From: Paraburkholderia aspalathi
GTDB lineage: Bacteria > Pseudomonadota > Gammaproteobacteria > Burkholderiales > Burkholderiaceae
Assembly: GCF_900116445.1 (NCBI RefSeq)
Contig: NZ_FPBH01000035.1
Location: 1 to 64,000 of the forward strand
Direction of reading: 5' to 3'
Length of the DNA: 64,000 nucleotides
Positions 1 to 7,871 of this stretch are shown in pieces. The translations under genes and the position numbers were made by a program. Numbering within the stretch: the stretch's first letter is position 1; every line of letters begins with the position of its first letter. The notes under the pieces are model-generated. The model was not told where the DNA came from. It searched no databases and saw only the letters and a list, made by a program, of their open reading frames with translations.

Positions 1-548
1 AGAATTTCCATCGCGACCGTGCCCTGGCCGGCGATCACGTACGGATCGTCGAACGGGTGGACGAACGTCAGGCCGCGTTCTTCCTGCAGCTTCACCGCGT
101 GCCCGTACGCATCGCTATAGGACTCGCCAAACTGCACGACTTCGACCGTCGCGCCGCCATGCGCGCGTACCGCATCGACCTTCACCTGCGGGGTCGTGAC
201 GGGCACCACGATGATCGCCTTCACGCCCATGCGGGCCGCCGACAACGCCACACCCTGCGCGTGATTGCCCGCCGACGCGGTAATGACGCCCCGCTCCAGC
301 GCGTCCGCCGGAATATGCGCCATCTTGTTGTACGCGCCGCGCACCTTGAATGAGAACACCGGCTGGTTGTCCTCACGCTTCAGATAAACCGGATTGCGCA
401 GCCGTGCCGACAGATTCGGCGCGCGTTCGAGTTCGGTCTCGCGGGCCACGTCGTAGACGCGCGCGGTCAGGGTTTTTTTCAGGTAGTCGTGGCGCAAGGC
501 GACGCTATCAGCGGCTTCCGCGACCTGTTTGAGTTCGTGTAACGGCAA
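1..548 (-). CDS. ilvA: Threonine ammonia-lyase (threonine deaminase), N-terminal part, cut by window edge
   Basis: First enzyme of isoleucine synthesis: PLP-dependent conversion of L-threonine to 2-oxobutanoate and ammonia. About 182 N-terminal residues are visible. The segment FSFKVRGAYNK contains the PLP-binding lysine, and ASAGNHAQGVA is the substrate/PLP loop typical of biosynthetic threonine deaminases. The rest, including the C-terminal ACT-like regulatory part, lies outside the window to the left. The chosen start is TTG at 548, with AGGAG about 6 nt upstream; the ATG at 553 is out of frame. The gene follows an Ile-rich leader peptide and a terminator hairpin (617-731), so expression is very probably attenuated by isoleucine supply. 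Identity is secure; the TTG start is moderately sure. Confidence 0.93.
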   Translation of the reverse strand, partial: MPLHELKQVAEAADSVALRHDYLKKTLTARVYDVARETELERAPNLSARLRNPVYLKREDNQPVFSFKVRGAYNKMAHIPADALERGVITASAGNHAQGVALSAARMGVKAIIVVPVTTPQVKVDAVRAHGGATVEVVQFGESYSDAYGHAVKLQEERGLTFVHPFDDPYVIAGQGTVAMEI

Positions 549-616
549 GGCATGCTCCTGTGCGGCAAGGACAAATCATCAAAGAGATCACCAGGAGGCA
601 GGCAGAAAGCGGACAT

Positions 617-646
617 AAAAAAACCCGCCTCGTGGGGCGGGTTTTT
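617..646 (-). terminator. Attenuator terminator in the ilvA leader
   Basis: Intrinsic terminator read on the minus strand. An 8-bp perfect stem (AACCCGCC at 643-636 with GGCGGGTT at 629-622) is extended by A-U pairs and followed by a U run (621-617). It lies between the leader peptide stop and the ilvA start, where no other gene needs terminating, so it reads as the attenuator of ilvA. The A run on its other side would also let it work weakly in the opposite direction. Confidence 0.88.
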
Positions 647-668
647 GTCACTGCGTATCAGACGCGCG

Positions 669-731
669 CTAACCCACCATTCGATGAATGGTGCTAATAA
701 TCAGCGCAATACGGATGTCGAGGCAGTTCAT
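669..731 (-). CDS. ilvA leader peptide (20 aa, isoleucine-rich)
   Basis: ATG at 731, stop TAG at 671-669. The 20 residues include five Ile (6, 8, 11, 12, 15), two Leu and one Val. The peptide is followed at once by the parts of a classical attenuator. In transcript order these are: arm 1 CACCATTC (693-686, covering the end of codon 13 through codon 15 and into codon 16), arm 2 GAATGGTG extended by GGTT (682-671), arm 3 AACCCGCC (643-636) and arm 4 GGCGGGTT (629-622). Arms 1:2 pair perfectly over 8 bp with a 3-nt loop, 3:4 is the terminator, and GGTGGGTT of arm 2 can pair with arm 3 with one G-U. A ribosome stalled at Ile codons would mask arm 1 and favour 2:3. The ribosome site is weak (GAAG about 10 nt upstream). 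Function is inferred from structure. Confidence 0.8.
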   Translation of the reverse strand: MNCLDIRIALIISTIHRMVG

Positions 732-738
732 GCGTTCG

Positions 739-767
739 ATCTTCGTTGACTTGACTGGCTTTGTCAA
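739..767 (-). promoter_or_regulatory. Candidate sigma70 promoter for the ilvA leader
   Basis: On the minus strand a perfect TTGACA (767-762) is followed after 17 nt by GAAGAT (744-739), a poor -10. If this is the real promoter, transcription would start almost at the leader-peptide ATG, which would make that message nearly leaderless. A better -10 further upstream was not seen in the 104 bases before acvB. Low confidence. Confidence 0.35.
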
Positions 768-835
768 TCCCTGTTCGTTACATCGGGCAGCGTGGTCTAG
801 AGGCCGCGCGAGGGAGGCCGCGCCGCGCAGCATCC

Positions 836-2101
836 TTAATTACGCACGCCGCTTTGCTTCCTGAAAGCGTCCAGAATGCGCCGCTCCAGCGCATTGTAGT
901 CGCGGCCGAAGTGATGGTCGCCCGAGGTACGAATCACCTCGACGCCGGTGTTGGCCAACGCCGGACACAAGGTGTCCTTCTCGTCTTCACCGTAGAAGCA
1001 CTGCACGATCGTGGGCGGTACGCGTGCAAATTCCGGCTGCACCTTCAAGGCTTTGTCGCTCGCCGGCATACCGAGCCAACCGCCCACGCGAATCTGGAAA
1101 TCGGCGTCGGGCGCGAAACCGAGCAACGCAATCAGCGACACTTTCGCGCGCAGCGCTTCAGGCAGGCGGTTATAGGCGAACGGCATCACATCGGCGCCGA
1201 ACGAATAGCCGACGAGCGCAATATGCTCCGCATGCCAGCGCGCGCCATAAGTCTGCATCACGCGCGCGAGATCGCGACTCGTCTGCGCCGGAGTCTTTTC
1301 GCTCCAGAAGTAACGGAGGCTGTCGATGCCGATCACCGACACACCGTCTTTCTGCAAGGCGAGCGAGATGGTCTTGTCGAGATCGCGCCAGCCGCCGTCG
1401 CCGGAAATCACGATCGCCATGAGGCCGTTCGGATGCGCTGCGGGCAATTCGATCAGCGGCAGATCGGAGACGTCGTCGTCATTCGTCGACGCTGTCTGCA
1501 AATGCGGCGCGACCATGGCAACAAGCCGCGTGCGATCGCCGTTGCCAGGGGTCGCCTTTTCGACGAAGCCCGGCACCTTGTCGCGGATGATCGTCGGGTC
1601 CGGCGGGCACGGTTGGAAGCGCGAATCCAGCGTGCGCTCCGCATCGACCGAGACCGCGCCGGCAACCGTATTCGACGGCGCCTGTTCGAGCACATGCATC
1701 GCCAGCGTCGCGCCCTGCCCCGTACCCGCGACGATCGGCGCGAAATAACGGCTCGATTGCGATTGCCGTTCGAGTTGATGGCTCAAGGCTTCAGCGTCGC
1801 CTACCAGTTGATGGCAGGCTTCCTTTTTCGCGCTCAGATTGGCCGCGTAGCGCGCCGTATCCACGCCGACGGTCAACGCCCCGGCCTTGGCCAGCGCATC
1901 GGCGGTTTGCTGGTCGGCGGCACTCCAGCCGCTGGCTGCGGAGTAAAGCACCACGAAACCACGCAAGGGACCGGTCGGCTGCGTCACCGTCACGTCGCCA
2001 TAACGGCCGCCGGACACGGTGGTGGTTGCCGCCAAAGCGGCCGTGCTGCCAACAACGAGGCCCGCCGCAACGGCGAGCCTGAAAAACGGATGCAATGTCA
2101 T
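836..2101 (-). CDS. acvB: AcvB/VirJ-family alpha/beta hydrolase (probable lysyl-PG hydrolase)
   Basis: 421 residues. A signal peptide (about residues 1-24, ending near ALA) indicates a periplasmic protein. The C-terminal half has an alpha/beta hydrolase core: the nucleophile elbow VGYSFGADV and a late His in the GDHHFGRDY segment. This is the layout of the VirJ/AcvB family. In Agrobacterium, AcvB hydrolyses lysyl-phosphatidylglycerol and is encoded beside lpiA. Here the ATG overlaps the mprF stop by 4 bases (ATGA), so the two are translationally coupled. An in-frame extension to 2191 was rejected because it would lie inside mprF and precede the signal peptide. The family call is strong; the substrate is inferred from the mprF partner. 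Confidence 0.88.
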   Translation of the reverse strand: MTLHPFFRLAVAAGLVVGSTAALAATTTVSGGRYGDVTVTQPTGPLRGFVVLYSAASGWSAADQQTADALAKAGALTVGVDTARYAANLSAKKEACHQLVGDAEALSHQLERQSQSSRYFAPIVAGTGQGATLAMHVLEQAPSNTVAGAVSVDAERTLDSRFQPCPPDPTIIRDKVPGFVEKATPGNGDRTRLVAMVAPHLQTASTNDDDVSDLPLIELPAAHPNGLMAIVISGDGGWRDLDKTISLALQKDGVSVIGIDSLRYFWSEKTPAQTSRDLARVMQTYGARWHAEHIALVGYSFGADVMPFAYNRLPEALRAKVSLIALLGFAPDADFQIRVGGWLGMPASDKALKVQPEFARVPPTIVQCFYGEDEKDTLCPALANTGVEVIRTSGDHHFGRDYNALERRILDAFRKQSGVRN

Positions 2102-4692
2102 GAACGCCGGCCTCCTGCCAGCAATGACAGGTCCGCGAGCGTGAAGAACACGCCCATCGAACCTGACGCCGCGAGATAGCGCGGCTCCCAATGCGGCTGG
2201 AACTTGCTCTTGAAAGCGCGCAGACCGCGGAAGTTATAGAAGCGGCCGCCGAAGCGCCACACGATGCCCGCCAGCCGATGCCAGCGCGACGCGAGCGGTG
2301 TCGGCTGCATGCCGGAGAGCGGCGCAATGCCGAGACTGAGCGAGCGGAACCCCGCCTGCTTCAGATGCAGCGCCAGCTGGGTGAACAGATATTCCATCGC
2401 ATACGGAGACGCGCTTTCCACGTGCCGCATCACGCCGACCGTCGCTTCGGTGTTCATATCGGTCGTCATGAAAGTCACGAACGCGGCCGGCTCGCCGTTC
2501 TGGCGCACCAGCATCACGGATTGCGCCGCAAGGTATTCGTCGGTAAACGCCGCCACCGAGAAACTCTTTTCGCGCGCGTCGCGGCTATCGAGCCAGCCGT
2601 CGGAAATCTCGCGCAACGTCTCGAGCGACGCAGGCACATCGGTCTGATCGATCACTTCGACGGTAAAGCCGTCACGTTCACCGCGCTTGAGCGCATAGCG
2701 CAGATGCGCGCGATGCGAGCCCTTCAGGTCGAAATCGTCGAGCACCACGTGGGCTTCTTCGCCGAGCTTCATCAGCGTGAGGCCGGCATCGAGATAAAGC
2801 GGCAAGGCATTGGCGCGCACCTGATAAAACGCGGCGCGGCCGCCGTGCGCATGCGCAAGCGCGACGAACTTGCTGATCAGGCCGGCCCACTCCTCGCGCG
2901 GTCCAACCGGATCGTGAAGCGCGGCCCACGTGCGGCCATTTTTTGCGTACATCAGGAAGGCTTCGCGCGATTCGGAAAAGAGGAAGCTCTTGTCTCCCAT
3001 CAGCGCGAGGCCGGCGTCGCTGCGCTCCTGGGCGCGCACAATGCGCGCCGCGTCCTGCAGATCCTGCGGAGCGGGCATGACGAAACGGCCTGCCGCGGGG
3101 CGCAGTAACTGCCAGAAGGAAAAAGTGGCGGCGAACAGGCTGGCGGCCAGGGTCGCGCGCAGCGCACGCGGTGCGCGCTCGTCGAAAGCGAATTGCCACC
3201 ACAGGTCGCGCGTGTACGGCACGTCGCGGAACGCAAACAGCATCACCCACACGGCAAGCGCGAGCACCATCGCCACCGACACCAGCCAACCCGCCGTAAA
3301 GCGCTCGGCAAACAGCGACGAATGACGGTTGAAACGGCGGCGCGTGGACAACAGCAGCGCGATCAGCATGCCAAGCACGCTCGCTTCCACGAACGCGAGA
3401 CCCTTGGTGAGCGAGAGCGCGAGGCTCAGCACCGCCAGCAGCAAGGTCATCCACCACGCGGCATCCAGACGCCGCAGCAAACCGCGCGCGACGAACAACA
3501 GCAGCACGCCGAGCACGCTGCACAGCATCTGCGAGCTTTCGAGCACCCACAGCGGCAGCACGTCGCGCAGAATCCGGATGCGCTGCCAGAACGCGGGGGT
3601 CGCGCTGGAAATCACCAGCATGCCGCCCACGACGAAAGTCACCAGGCTCAGGAACAGCGGCGCGAGTTTGTACGCACCTGCCGCATGCCGCAGCGGCAGG
3701 CGGCTTTTCAGCGCACGGCCTTCGAAGCCGGCGAGCAGCGCGGCCGAAACGATCAGCGGCACGCCGAAGTAAATCGCGCGATAAGCGAGCAGCGCGGCGA
3801 CCATCTGATGCGTTTGCACGCTGCCGTTCAGCGTGAACACCATCGCGGCTTCGAACACGCCGACACCGCCGGGGGTGTGGCCGATCATGCCGAGCAGCAT
3901 CGCGGCGGCATAGACGGTGATGAAGGTCACGAAGCTGACGTCCGCGTGCGGCAGCAGCGCCCACAGCGCGAGACCCGCAGCCACCACGTCGAGCACGGCG
4001 AGGGCCACTTGCGCGAGCAGATCGCGGCGCGCCGGGATATCGAATGACAGCCACTGCCAGCGCGTGCGGATCGGGCGCGTGTCGCGGCGGCAGGCCGCGG
4101 CCCCGAATCCGAGCACGACGAGCAACGCCGCGCCGCTCCAGCGCAGCGTGAGCGGCGGCAGATGCAGCATCGTCGCCAACGAGTCGGCGAGGCACACCAT
4201 GCCGAGCGCCGTCATCAACACCAGTGCGAGCGCCAGCGAGACGCTCGTGAACACGGTCATGCGGCCGATCTGTGCCGGCGTGACGTTTGACACACCGTAG
4301 ACGCGCACGCGCACGGCGCCGCCCGTCAGCGCCCCGAAGCCGGTCGCATTGCCGAGCGCGGAGCCCGCGGTCGCGCCAATCCACAATGCCGCGCGCGGCA
4401 CCGCCACACCGAGGTAGCGCAAACCGACCGCGTCCCGCCCGATTAGCGCGATATAGCTGAGCGTGGTCGCGCCGAGCGCCGCGGCCCACTCACCTGCCGT
4501 CAGGTGACGCAGCTGGCGCATGATCGAACGATAGTCGACCGCTTGTGAAAGATGTTGCAAGACGAGCAGCAGCAGCCCGCAAATAACGAGCGCGAGCAAG
4601 GGCGAGAGGATGCTCCGCTTGCCAAGCGTCTTCGATATACGGTCGAACATCGCGCCTGGCTGGTCGAATTTGTAGTTATATCGGTGGAACAT
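2098..4692 (-). CDS. mprF: Bifunctional lysylphosphatidylglycerol flippase/synthetase
   Basis: About 864 residues. The N-terminal two thirds is a long series of hydrophobic helices (the flippase domain). The C-terminal part, from about residue 540, is the DUF2156/GNAT-like synthetase that transfers lysine from Lys-tRNA to phosphatidylglycerol; typical segments are DKSFLFSESREAFLMY and LRYALKRGERDGF. The product lowers membrane negative charge and protects against cationic peptides and acid. Start options are TTG 4698, ATG 4692 and ATG 4650; AAGG lies 9 to 12 nt before the first two. The gene heads a two-gene operon with acvB, whose product probably removes the same lipid modification. The size matches full-length MprF. 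Confidence 0.92.
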   Translation of the reverse strand: MFHRYNYKFDQPGAMFDRISKTLGKRSILSPLLALVICGLLLLVLQHLSQAVDYRSIMRQLRHLTAGEWAAALGATTLSYIALIGRDAVGLRYLGVAVPRAALWIGATAGSALGNATGFGALTGGAVRVRVYGVSNVTPAQIGRMTVFTSVSLALALVLMTALGMVCLADSLATMLHLPPLTLRWSGAALLVVLGFGAAACRRDTRPIRTRWQWLSFDIPARRDLLAQVALAVLDVVAAGLALWALLPHADVSFVTFITVYAAAMLLGMIGHTPGGVGVFEAAMVFTLNGSVQTHQMVAALLAYRAIYFGVPLIVSAALLAGFEGRALKSRLPLRHAAGAYKLAPLFLSLVTFVVGGMLVISSATPAFWQRIRILRDVLPLWVLESSQMLCSVLGVLLLFVARGLLRRLDAAWWMTLLLAVLSLALSLTKGLAFVEASVLGMLIALLLSTRRRFNRHSSLFAERFTAGWLVSVAMVLALAVWVMLFAFRDVPYTRDLWWQFAFDERAPRALRATLAASLFAATFSFWQLLRPAAGRFVMPAPQDLQDAARIVRAQERSDAGLALMGDKSFLFSESREAFLMYAKNGRTWAALHDPVGPREEWAGLISKFVALAHAHGGRAAFYQVRANALPLYLDAGLTLMKLGEEAHVVLDDFDLKGSHRAHLRYALKRGERDGFTVEVIDQTDVPASLETLREISDGWLDSRDAREKSFSVAAFTDEYLAAQSVMLVRQNGEPAAFVTFMTTDMNTEATVGVMRHVESASPYAMEYLFTQLALHLKQAGFRSLSLGIAPLSGMQPTPLASRWHRLAGIVWRFGGRFYNFRGLRAFKSKFQPHWEPRYLAASGSMGVFFTLADLSLLAGGRRS

Positions 4693-4793
4693 GGTCAATG
4701 CGGACCTTCGAGAGCTGTCGTGGCGACGGGTCGTCTGTCACGGCGTCGCCTTACTTTGGCGATTACAAATGGATAACGGCAAAGTGTTGAAAA

Positions 4794-4810
4794 GGTTGAC
4801 AGTGTCAGCC
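4794..4810. promoter_or_regulatory. 17-bp imperfect palindrome upstream of mprF
   Basis: GGTTGACA-G-TGTCAGCC, two 8-base arms with one mismatch, about 100 bases before the mprF start. On the plus strand it contains a TTGACA. It could be an operator or chance; no regulator gene lies beside it. Bases 4699-5161 otherwise hold only one doubtful short frame. Confidence 0.25.
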
Positions 4811-4899
4811 AATGCCAGTGAATTCGTCGGGTTTTAACCTGGGCCGGTCATTGAGGCGGAACGCACTTCACCGCATGACGGAGCGTATGGCAGAGCGAT

Positions 4900-5052
4900 A
4901 TGGCCGATAAAACGGTCGATATTGCCGATTGGCTTGGCGTGCTGATGAGGACCGCTGTGCTCGACAAGGGGGTGGATTTTAAACGCTTACGGAAGATCGC
5001 GAGACAAAGATTCGACGTGGCGTCGATATCGCTCGATCGCGCACCGTTTTAA
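4900..5052 (+). CDS. Doubtful small ORF, 50 aa
   Basis: ATG 4900 to TAA 5052. The product is charged and soluble, with a basic centre (KRLRKIARQRF). A purine-rich GGCAGAG stretch 8 to 14 nt upstream could serve as a ribosome site, but it is weak. I recognise no family. It lies in the gap between mprF and the next plus-strand genes. Low confidence that it is expressed. Confidence 0.25.
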   Translation: MADKTVDIADWLGVLMRTAVLDKGVDFKRLRKIARQRFDVASISLDRAPF

Positions 5053-5161
5053 AGGCTGATTCGCTCCATCAAGATTTTCGCGTCGCGTGCCGTAATCGAG
5101 ATCAATAGCACGGCGCAATGTTGGTTTTCGCGGCGGAAATGGTGGCAACTGAAGGAGAACG

Positions 5162-5296
5162 ATGATGGCAGATCAGGATTGGGTGATGGCCGGTGTGTAT
5201 CTGGTCGGGTTGGTATCGATGGCGCTTCTGATGAGCGCGTTGTCCGCGCGAGCGACCAGAATGCAGCGCGTGGTTGCATCGCGTATCAGGAAGTGA
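5162..5296 (+). CDS. Small single-span membrane protein, 44 aa
   Basis: ATG 5162 to TGA 5296, too short for routine gene calls. AAGGAG sits 6 to 8 nt before the start, which is a strong ribosome site. The product has an acidic N-terminus (MMADQDW), one hydrophobic helix of about 20 residues (from VMAGVYLVGLV to MSALS) and a basic tail (RATRMQR..RIRK), as expected for a single-span membrane peptide with its C-terminus in the cytoplasm. An ATG at 5165 is the alternative start. I recognise no family. Confidence 0.5.
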   Translation: MMADQDWVMAGVYLVGLVSMALLMSALSARATRMQRVVASRIRK

Positions 5297-5422
5297 CGCA
5301 CGGGCTCGGCGCGTGCCGGCAATCCAGAGGTAGCCCTCCAGCGTCCTGAAGCGGTTTGGTGCTCTAATCGATGACGATGCATCGATTCCGAAGCACGCTT
5401 CCCTCAGGACAGGAGACACGGA

Positions 5423-5965
5423 TTGACGAACGAACAACAGCTGCAACGCTGGCTCGCACGCGAGCAGGAAGTATTGGCGACGCTTAACGCCGGCCCGGGC
5501 CCCGGCGTCGCAAGCCCCGAACAGGTGGCGGGCAAGACCGGTCTGGAAGTCATGCAGGCGATGATGAACGCGGAACTGCCCTACGCCGCGATTGCACGCA
5601 CGCTCGACTTTACGATCGTCGAAGTCAGTGCCGGGCAAGCGGTCTTTCAGGGCACCCCGCTCGAGCAGCATCTGAATCCACTGGGCACCGTGCACGGCGG
5701 CTGGATCGCCACCCTGCTCGATTCGGCGCTAGGCTGCTCGGTGCATACGATGATGGCGCCGGGCCGCGGCTACACCACCGCCGAGCTGAGCGTGAATTAC
5801 GTGAAAGCCGTCACGCCGCGCGTGCAACGCGTGCGCGCCGAAGGCAAGGTGATTCATTGCGGACGGCAACTGGCCACGGCGGAAGCTCGCCTCGTCGGCC
5901 CCGACGGCACGCTCTACGCACATGCCACGACGACCTGTCTGGTGTTCGAGATCCCGAGCCGCTAA
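5423..5965 (+). CDS. PaaI-family hotdog-fold acyl-CoA thioesterase
   Basis: 180 residues. The C-terminal 120 residues form one hotdog domain, with the signature LGTVHGGWIATLLDSALGC near residues 92-110 and the strand TTAELSVNYVKAV after it, as in PaaI/YbgC-like thioesterases. The N-terminal 50 residues are an extra helical extension. The start is TTG 5423, with AGGAGA 7 nt upstream; no better ATG lies in frame near the domain. It stands alone, so the acyl substrate cannot be read from context. Confidence 0.85.
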   Translation: MTNEQQLQRWLAREQEVLATLNAGPGPGVASPEQVAGKTGLEVMQAMMNAELPYAAIARTLDFTIVEVSAGQAVFQGTPLEQHLNPLGTVHGGWIATLLDSALGCSVHTMMAPGRGYTTAELSVNYVKAVTPRVQRVRAEGKVIHCGRQLATAEARLVGPDGTLYAHATTTCLVFEIPSR

Positions 5966-6068
5966 CGATACGGTCACGGTCGAAACCGCCGGTTGCTTGC
6001 CACGGTCGGTGACCTGGCGGCAGTCCGGCTATGCAAGCGCCCGTGCTGACACTGGCGCGTCGCGATGC

Positions 6069-6215
6069 TTACTGCGGACGGCGATGCGCTTCGGCGATCA
6101 CAGCGCAGTTTTGCAAATGCAGGTTCAGCGCGTGCAGAGCCAGTGCGCGGAGCTTGCCCAGAAACGTGTTAGCGGCGGGTGCAGTGCGGACAGCGGCGTT
6201 GGAAGCGGTGTTCAT
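6069..6215 (-). CDS. Small protein, 48 aa, with its own promoter and palindrome
   Basis: ATG 6215 to TAA 6069, with AGGAG 7 to 8 nt upstream. The product is Ala/Leu-rich with a helical middle (LGKLRALALHALNLHLQN) and one Cys. A good sigma70 promoter (TTGCGG-16-TATAAT, 6284-6257) and a 24-bp imperfect palindrome (6232-6255) lie directly upstream, which argues for a real transcribed gene. I recognise no family. It is divergent from the MFS gene at 6452. Confidence 0.55.
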   Translation of the reverse strand: MNTASNAAVRTAPAANTFLGKLRALALHALNLHLQNCAVIAEAHRRPQ

Positions 6216-6231
6216 GGTGGACTCCTGTATA

Positions 6232-6255
6232 GGGTTTATACCTAGGCAATAACCC
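6232..6255. promoter_or_regulatory. 24-bp imperfect palindrome (candidate operator)
   Basis: Starts GGGTTTAT, has CCTAGG at the centre and ends AATAACCC; 9 of 12 base pairs match. It covers the expected transcription start of the 48-aa gene (promoter at 6257-6284) and lies 200 bases before the divergent MFS gene. Size and symmetry suit a MarR/GntR-type dimer, but no regulator gene is adjacent. Confidence 0.35.
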
Positions 6256-6256
6256 G

Positions 6257-6284
6257 ATTATAGTCCTCTCGTGCCGCACCGCAA
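6257..6284 (-). promoter_or_regulatory. Sigma70-type promoter of the 48-aa gene
   Basis: Minus strand: TTGCGG (6284-6279), 16-nt spacer, perfect TATAAT (6262-6257). It would start transcription near 6250, about 35 bases before the ATG at 6215, inside the palindrome. Confidence 0.5.
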
Positions 6285-6451
6285 CAAATATCAATAATCT
6301 CGCCGGCATGTTGTGCGACGGTTACATCCGCGATCCTCGCAATCTCGAAAAGGGTCGGCATCAGGCGCTCCACTATTAACCATCCGCACCGTACAGGTGC
6401 AATAATGTCGCCTTTGCCTGCGGCCTTCCGCCGCAGATCGCCCGCCCCTCC

Positions 6452-7849
6452 ATGACCGTCGTTCAGAAAGCCCTGATTGCGCCCCTTATCGTCGCATGCG
6501 CGATGTTCATGGAAAGCGTCGATGCGAATGTGATCGTCACCGCCTTGCCGGTCATGGCGCGCGACTTCGGGCGCGATCCGGTCACACTGAAAATCGCGGT
6601 GACGAGCTATGTGCTCGGTCTCGGTGTGTTTATCCCGGTGTGCGGCTGGCTCGCGGACCGTTTTGGTGCGCGCACGATTTTCCGCACCGCGATCGGCATC
6701 TTCGTGACCGGATCGCTCCTGTGCGCCGCGTCGAACTCCCTGCCCACCTTCACCCTCGCCCGTTTCGTGCAAGGCGTCGGCGGCGCGATGATGGTGCCGG
6801 TCGGGCGGATCATCATCTTTCGGGTGGTGCACAAGTCCGACTTCATCCGCGCGATGAACTATCTGAGCGTCCCGGCGCTGCTCGGACCGGCGGCCGGACC
6901 GCTGCTCGGCGGCTTCATCACCACCTATCTGCACTGGCGCCTGATCTTCTTCATCAATGTGCCGATCGGCATTCTCGGTATCTATCTGACCAACCGGTAT
7001 ATCGCCAACACGCGCGAACCGGATCCGGGACCGCTCGACTGGATCGGTTTTTTTCTGTCGGCGGCCGGCGCTGTGCTGCTTCTGCTCGGACTGTCGCTGG
7101 TCGGCGGCGAACTCATGTCGAATCGGGACGCGTTCGGCATGTGTGCGAGCGGCGCGGCGCTGCTGGTGGTCTACGTCGCGTACGCCCAGCGCGTCAAAAT
7201 GCCCTTGCTCGATCTGCGCTTCTTCAAGGTGCCGACTTTTCAGGCGAGCGTGCTCGGCGGCTCACTGTTTCGCATCGGCCTCGGTGCGTTGCCCTTTCTG
7301 CTGCCGCTGATGCTGCAGGAAGGACACGGCATGAGCGCGTTCGAATCCGGCCTGATTACCTGTGCGTCCGCGTTCGGCGGCATGTTCATGCGTACGTTCG
7401 CCTCGCGCGTGCTGCATCGCTTCGGCTTCCGTTCGGTGCTGGTGGTCAACGCGGCGCTGTCAGGCATTGCGATCGCGGCGTGCGGACTGTTTTTCCCCGG
7501 CACGCCGACCTGGATCATCTGGTTCGTGGTGTTGCTCGGCGGTTTCTTCCCCGCGCTGCAATTCACGAGTCTCAACTCGCTGACTTACGCGGAAATCGCC
7601 AGCCGTGACGTGGGCCGCGCCACGAGTCTCGGCAGCGTCGTGCAGCAGATGTCGCTCGGCCTGGGCGTGACGGTGGGCGGTATCGTGCTGCAGATTTCAC
7701 GCGTGCTGCACGGACATCCGGGCATCATGTGGTCGGATTTCTGGCCCGCGTTTCTGGTCGTGGGCCTGTGCTCATTCGCGTCGATTCCGGTCACGCTGCG
7801 CATGCCGCATCGCGCGGGTGAAGAGATCTCGCGAGGCGGTCGAGGCTAA
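6452..7849 (+). CDS. DHA2-family MFS drug exporter
   Basis: 465 residues, strongly hydrophobic throughout. Early motif D1 (ESVDANVIVTALPVMARDFG) and motif A (GWLADRFGART) are those of the 14-helix DHA2/EmrB-QacA proton antiporters; motif C-like PAAGPLLGGF follows. No HlyD-type adaptor or outer-membrane factor is beside it, so it probably works alone in the inner membrane. Substrate unknown. The ATG at 6452 has no clear Shine-Dalgarno, but the first helix begins within a few residues of it, so the start is plausible. Confidence 0.85.
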   Translation: MTVVQKALIAPLIVACAMFMESVDANVIVTALPVMARDFGRDPVTLKIAVTSYVLGLGVFIPVCGWLADRFGARTIFRTAIGIFVTGSLLCAASNSLPTFTLARFVQGVGGAMMVPVGRIIIFRVVHKSDFIRAMNYLSVPALLGPAAGPLLGGFITTYLHWRLIFFINVPIGILGIYLTNRYIANTREPDPGPLDWIGFFLSAAGAVLLLLGLSLVGGELMSNRDAFGMCASGAALLVVYVAYAQRVKMPLLDLRFFKVPTFQASVLGGSLFRIGLGALPFLLPLMLQEGHGMSAFESGLITCASAFGGMFMRTFASRVLHRFGFRSVLVVNAALSGIAIAACGLFFPGTPTWIIWFVVLLGGFFPALQFTSLNSLTYAEIASRDVGRATSLGSVVQQMSLGLGVTVGGIVLQISRVLHGHPGIMWSDFWPAFLVVGLCSFASIPVTLRMPHRAGEEISRGGRG

Positions 7850-7871
7850 CGCCCGCGTTTATCCCCCGCGT

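Noticed and set aside
761-2179. Long plus-strand open frame (472 codons) opposite acvB
   Set aside because: Arg/His-rich composition with no domain; it is the mirror of a GC-rich gene on the other strand.
2678-4489. Long minus-strand open frame (603 codons) in another frame of mprF
   Set aside because: Ala/Arg-rich, lacks domains and ribosome site; typical of a shifted frame in high-GC DNA.
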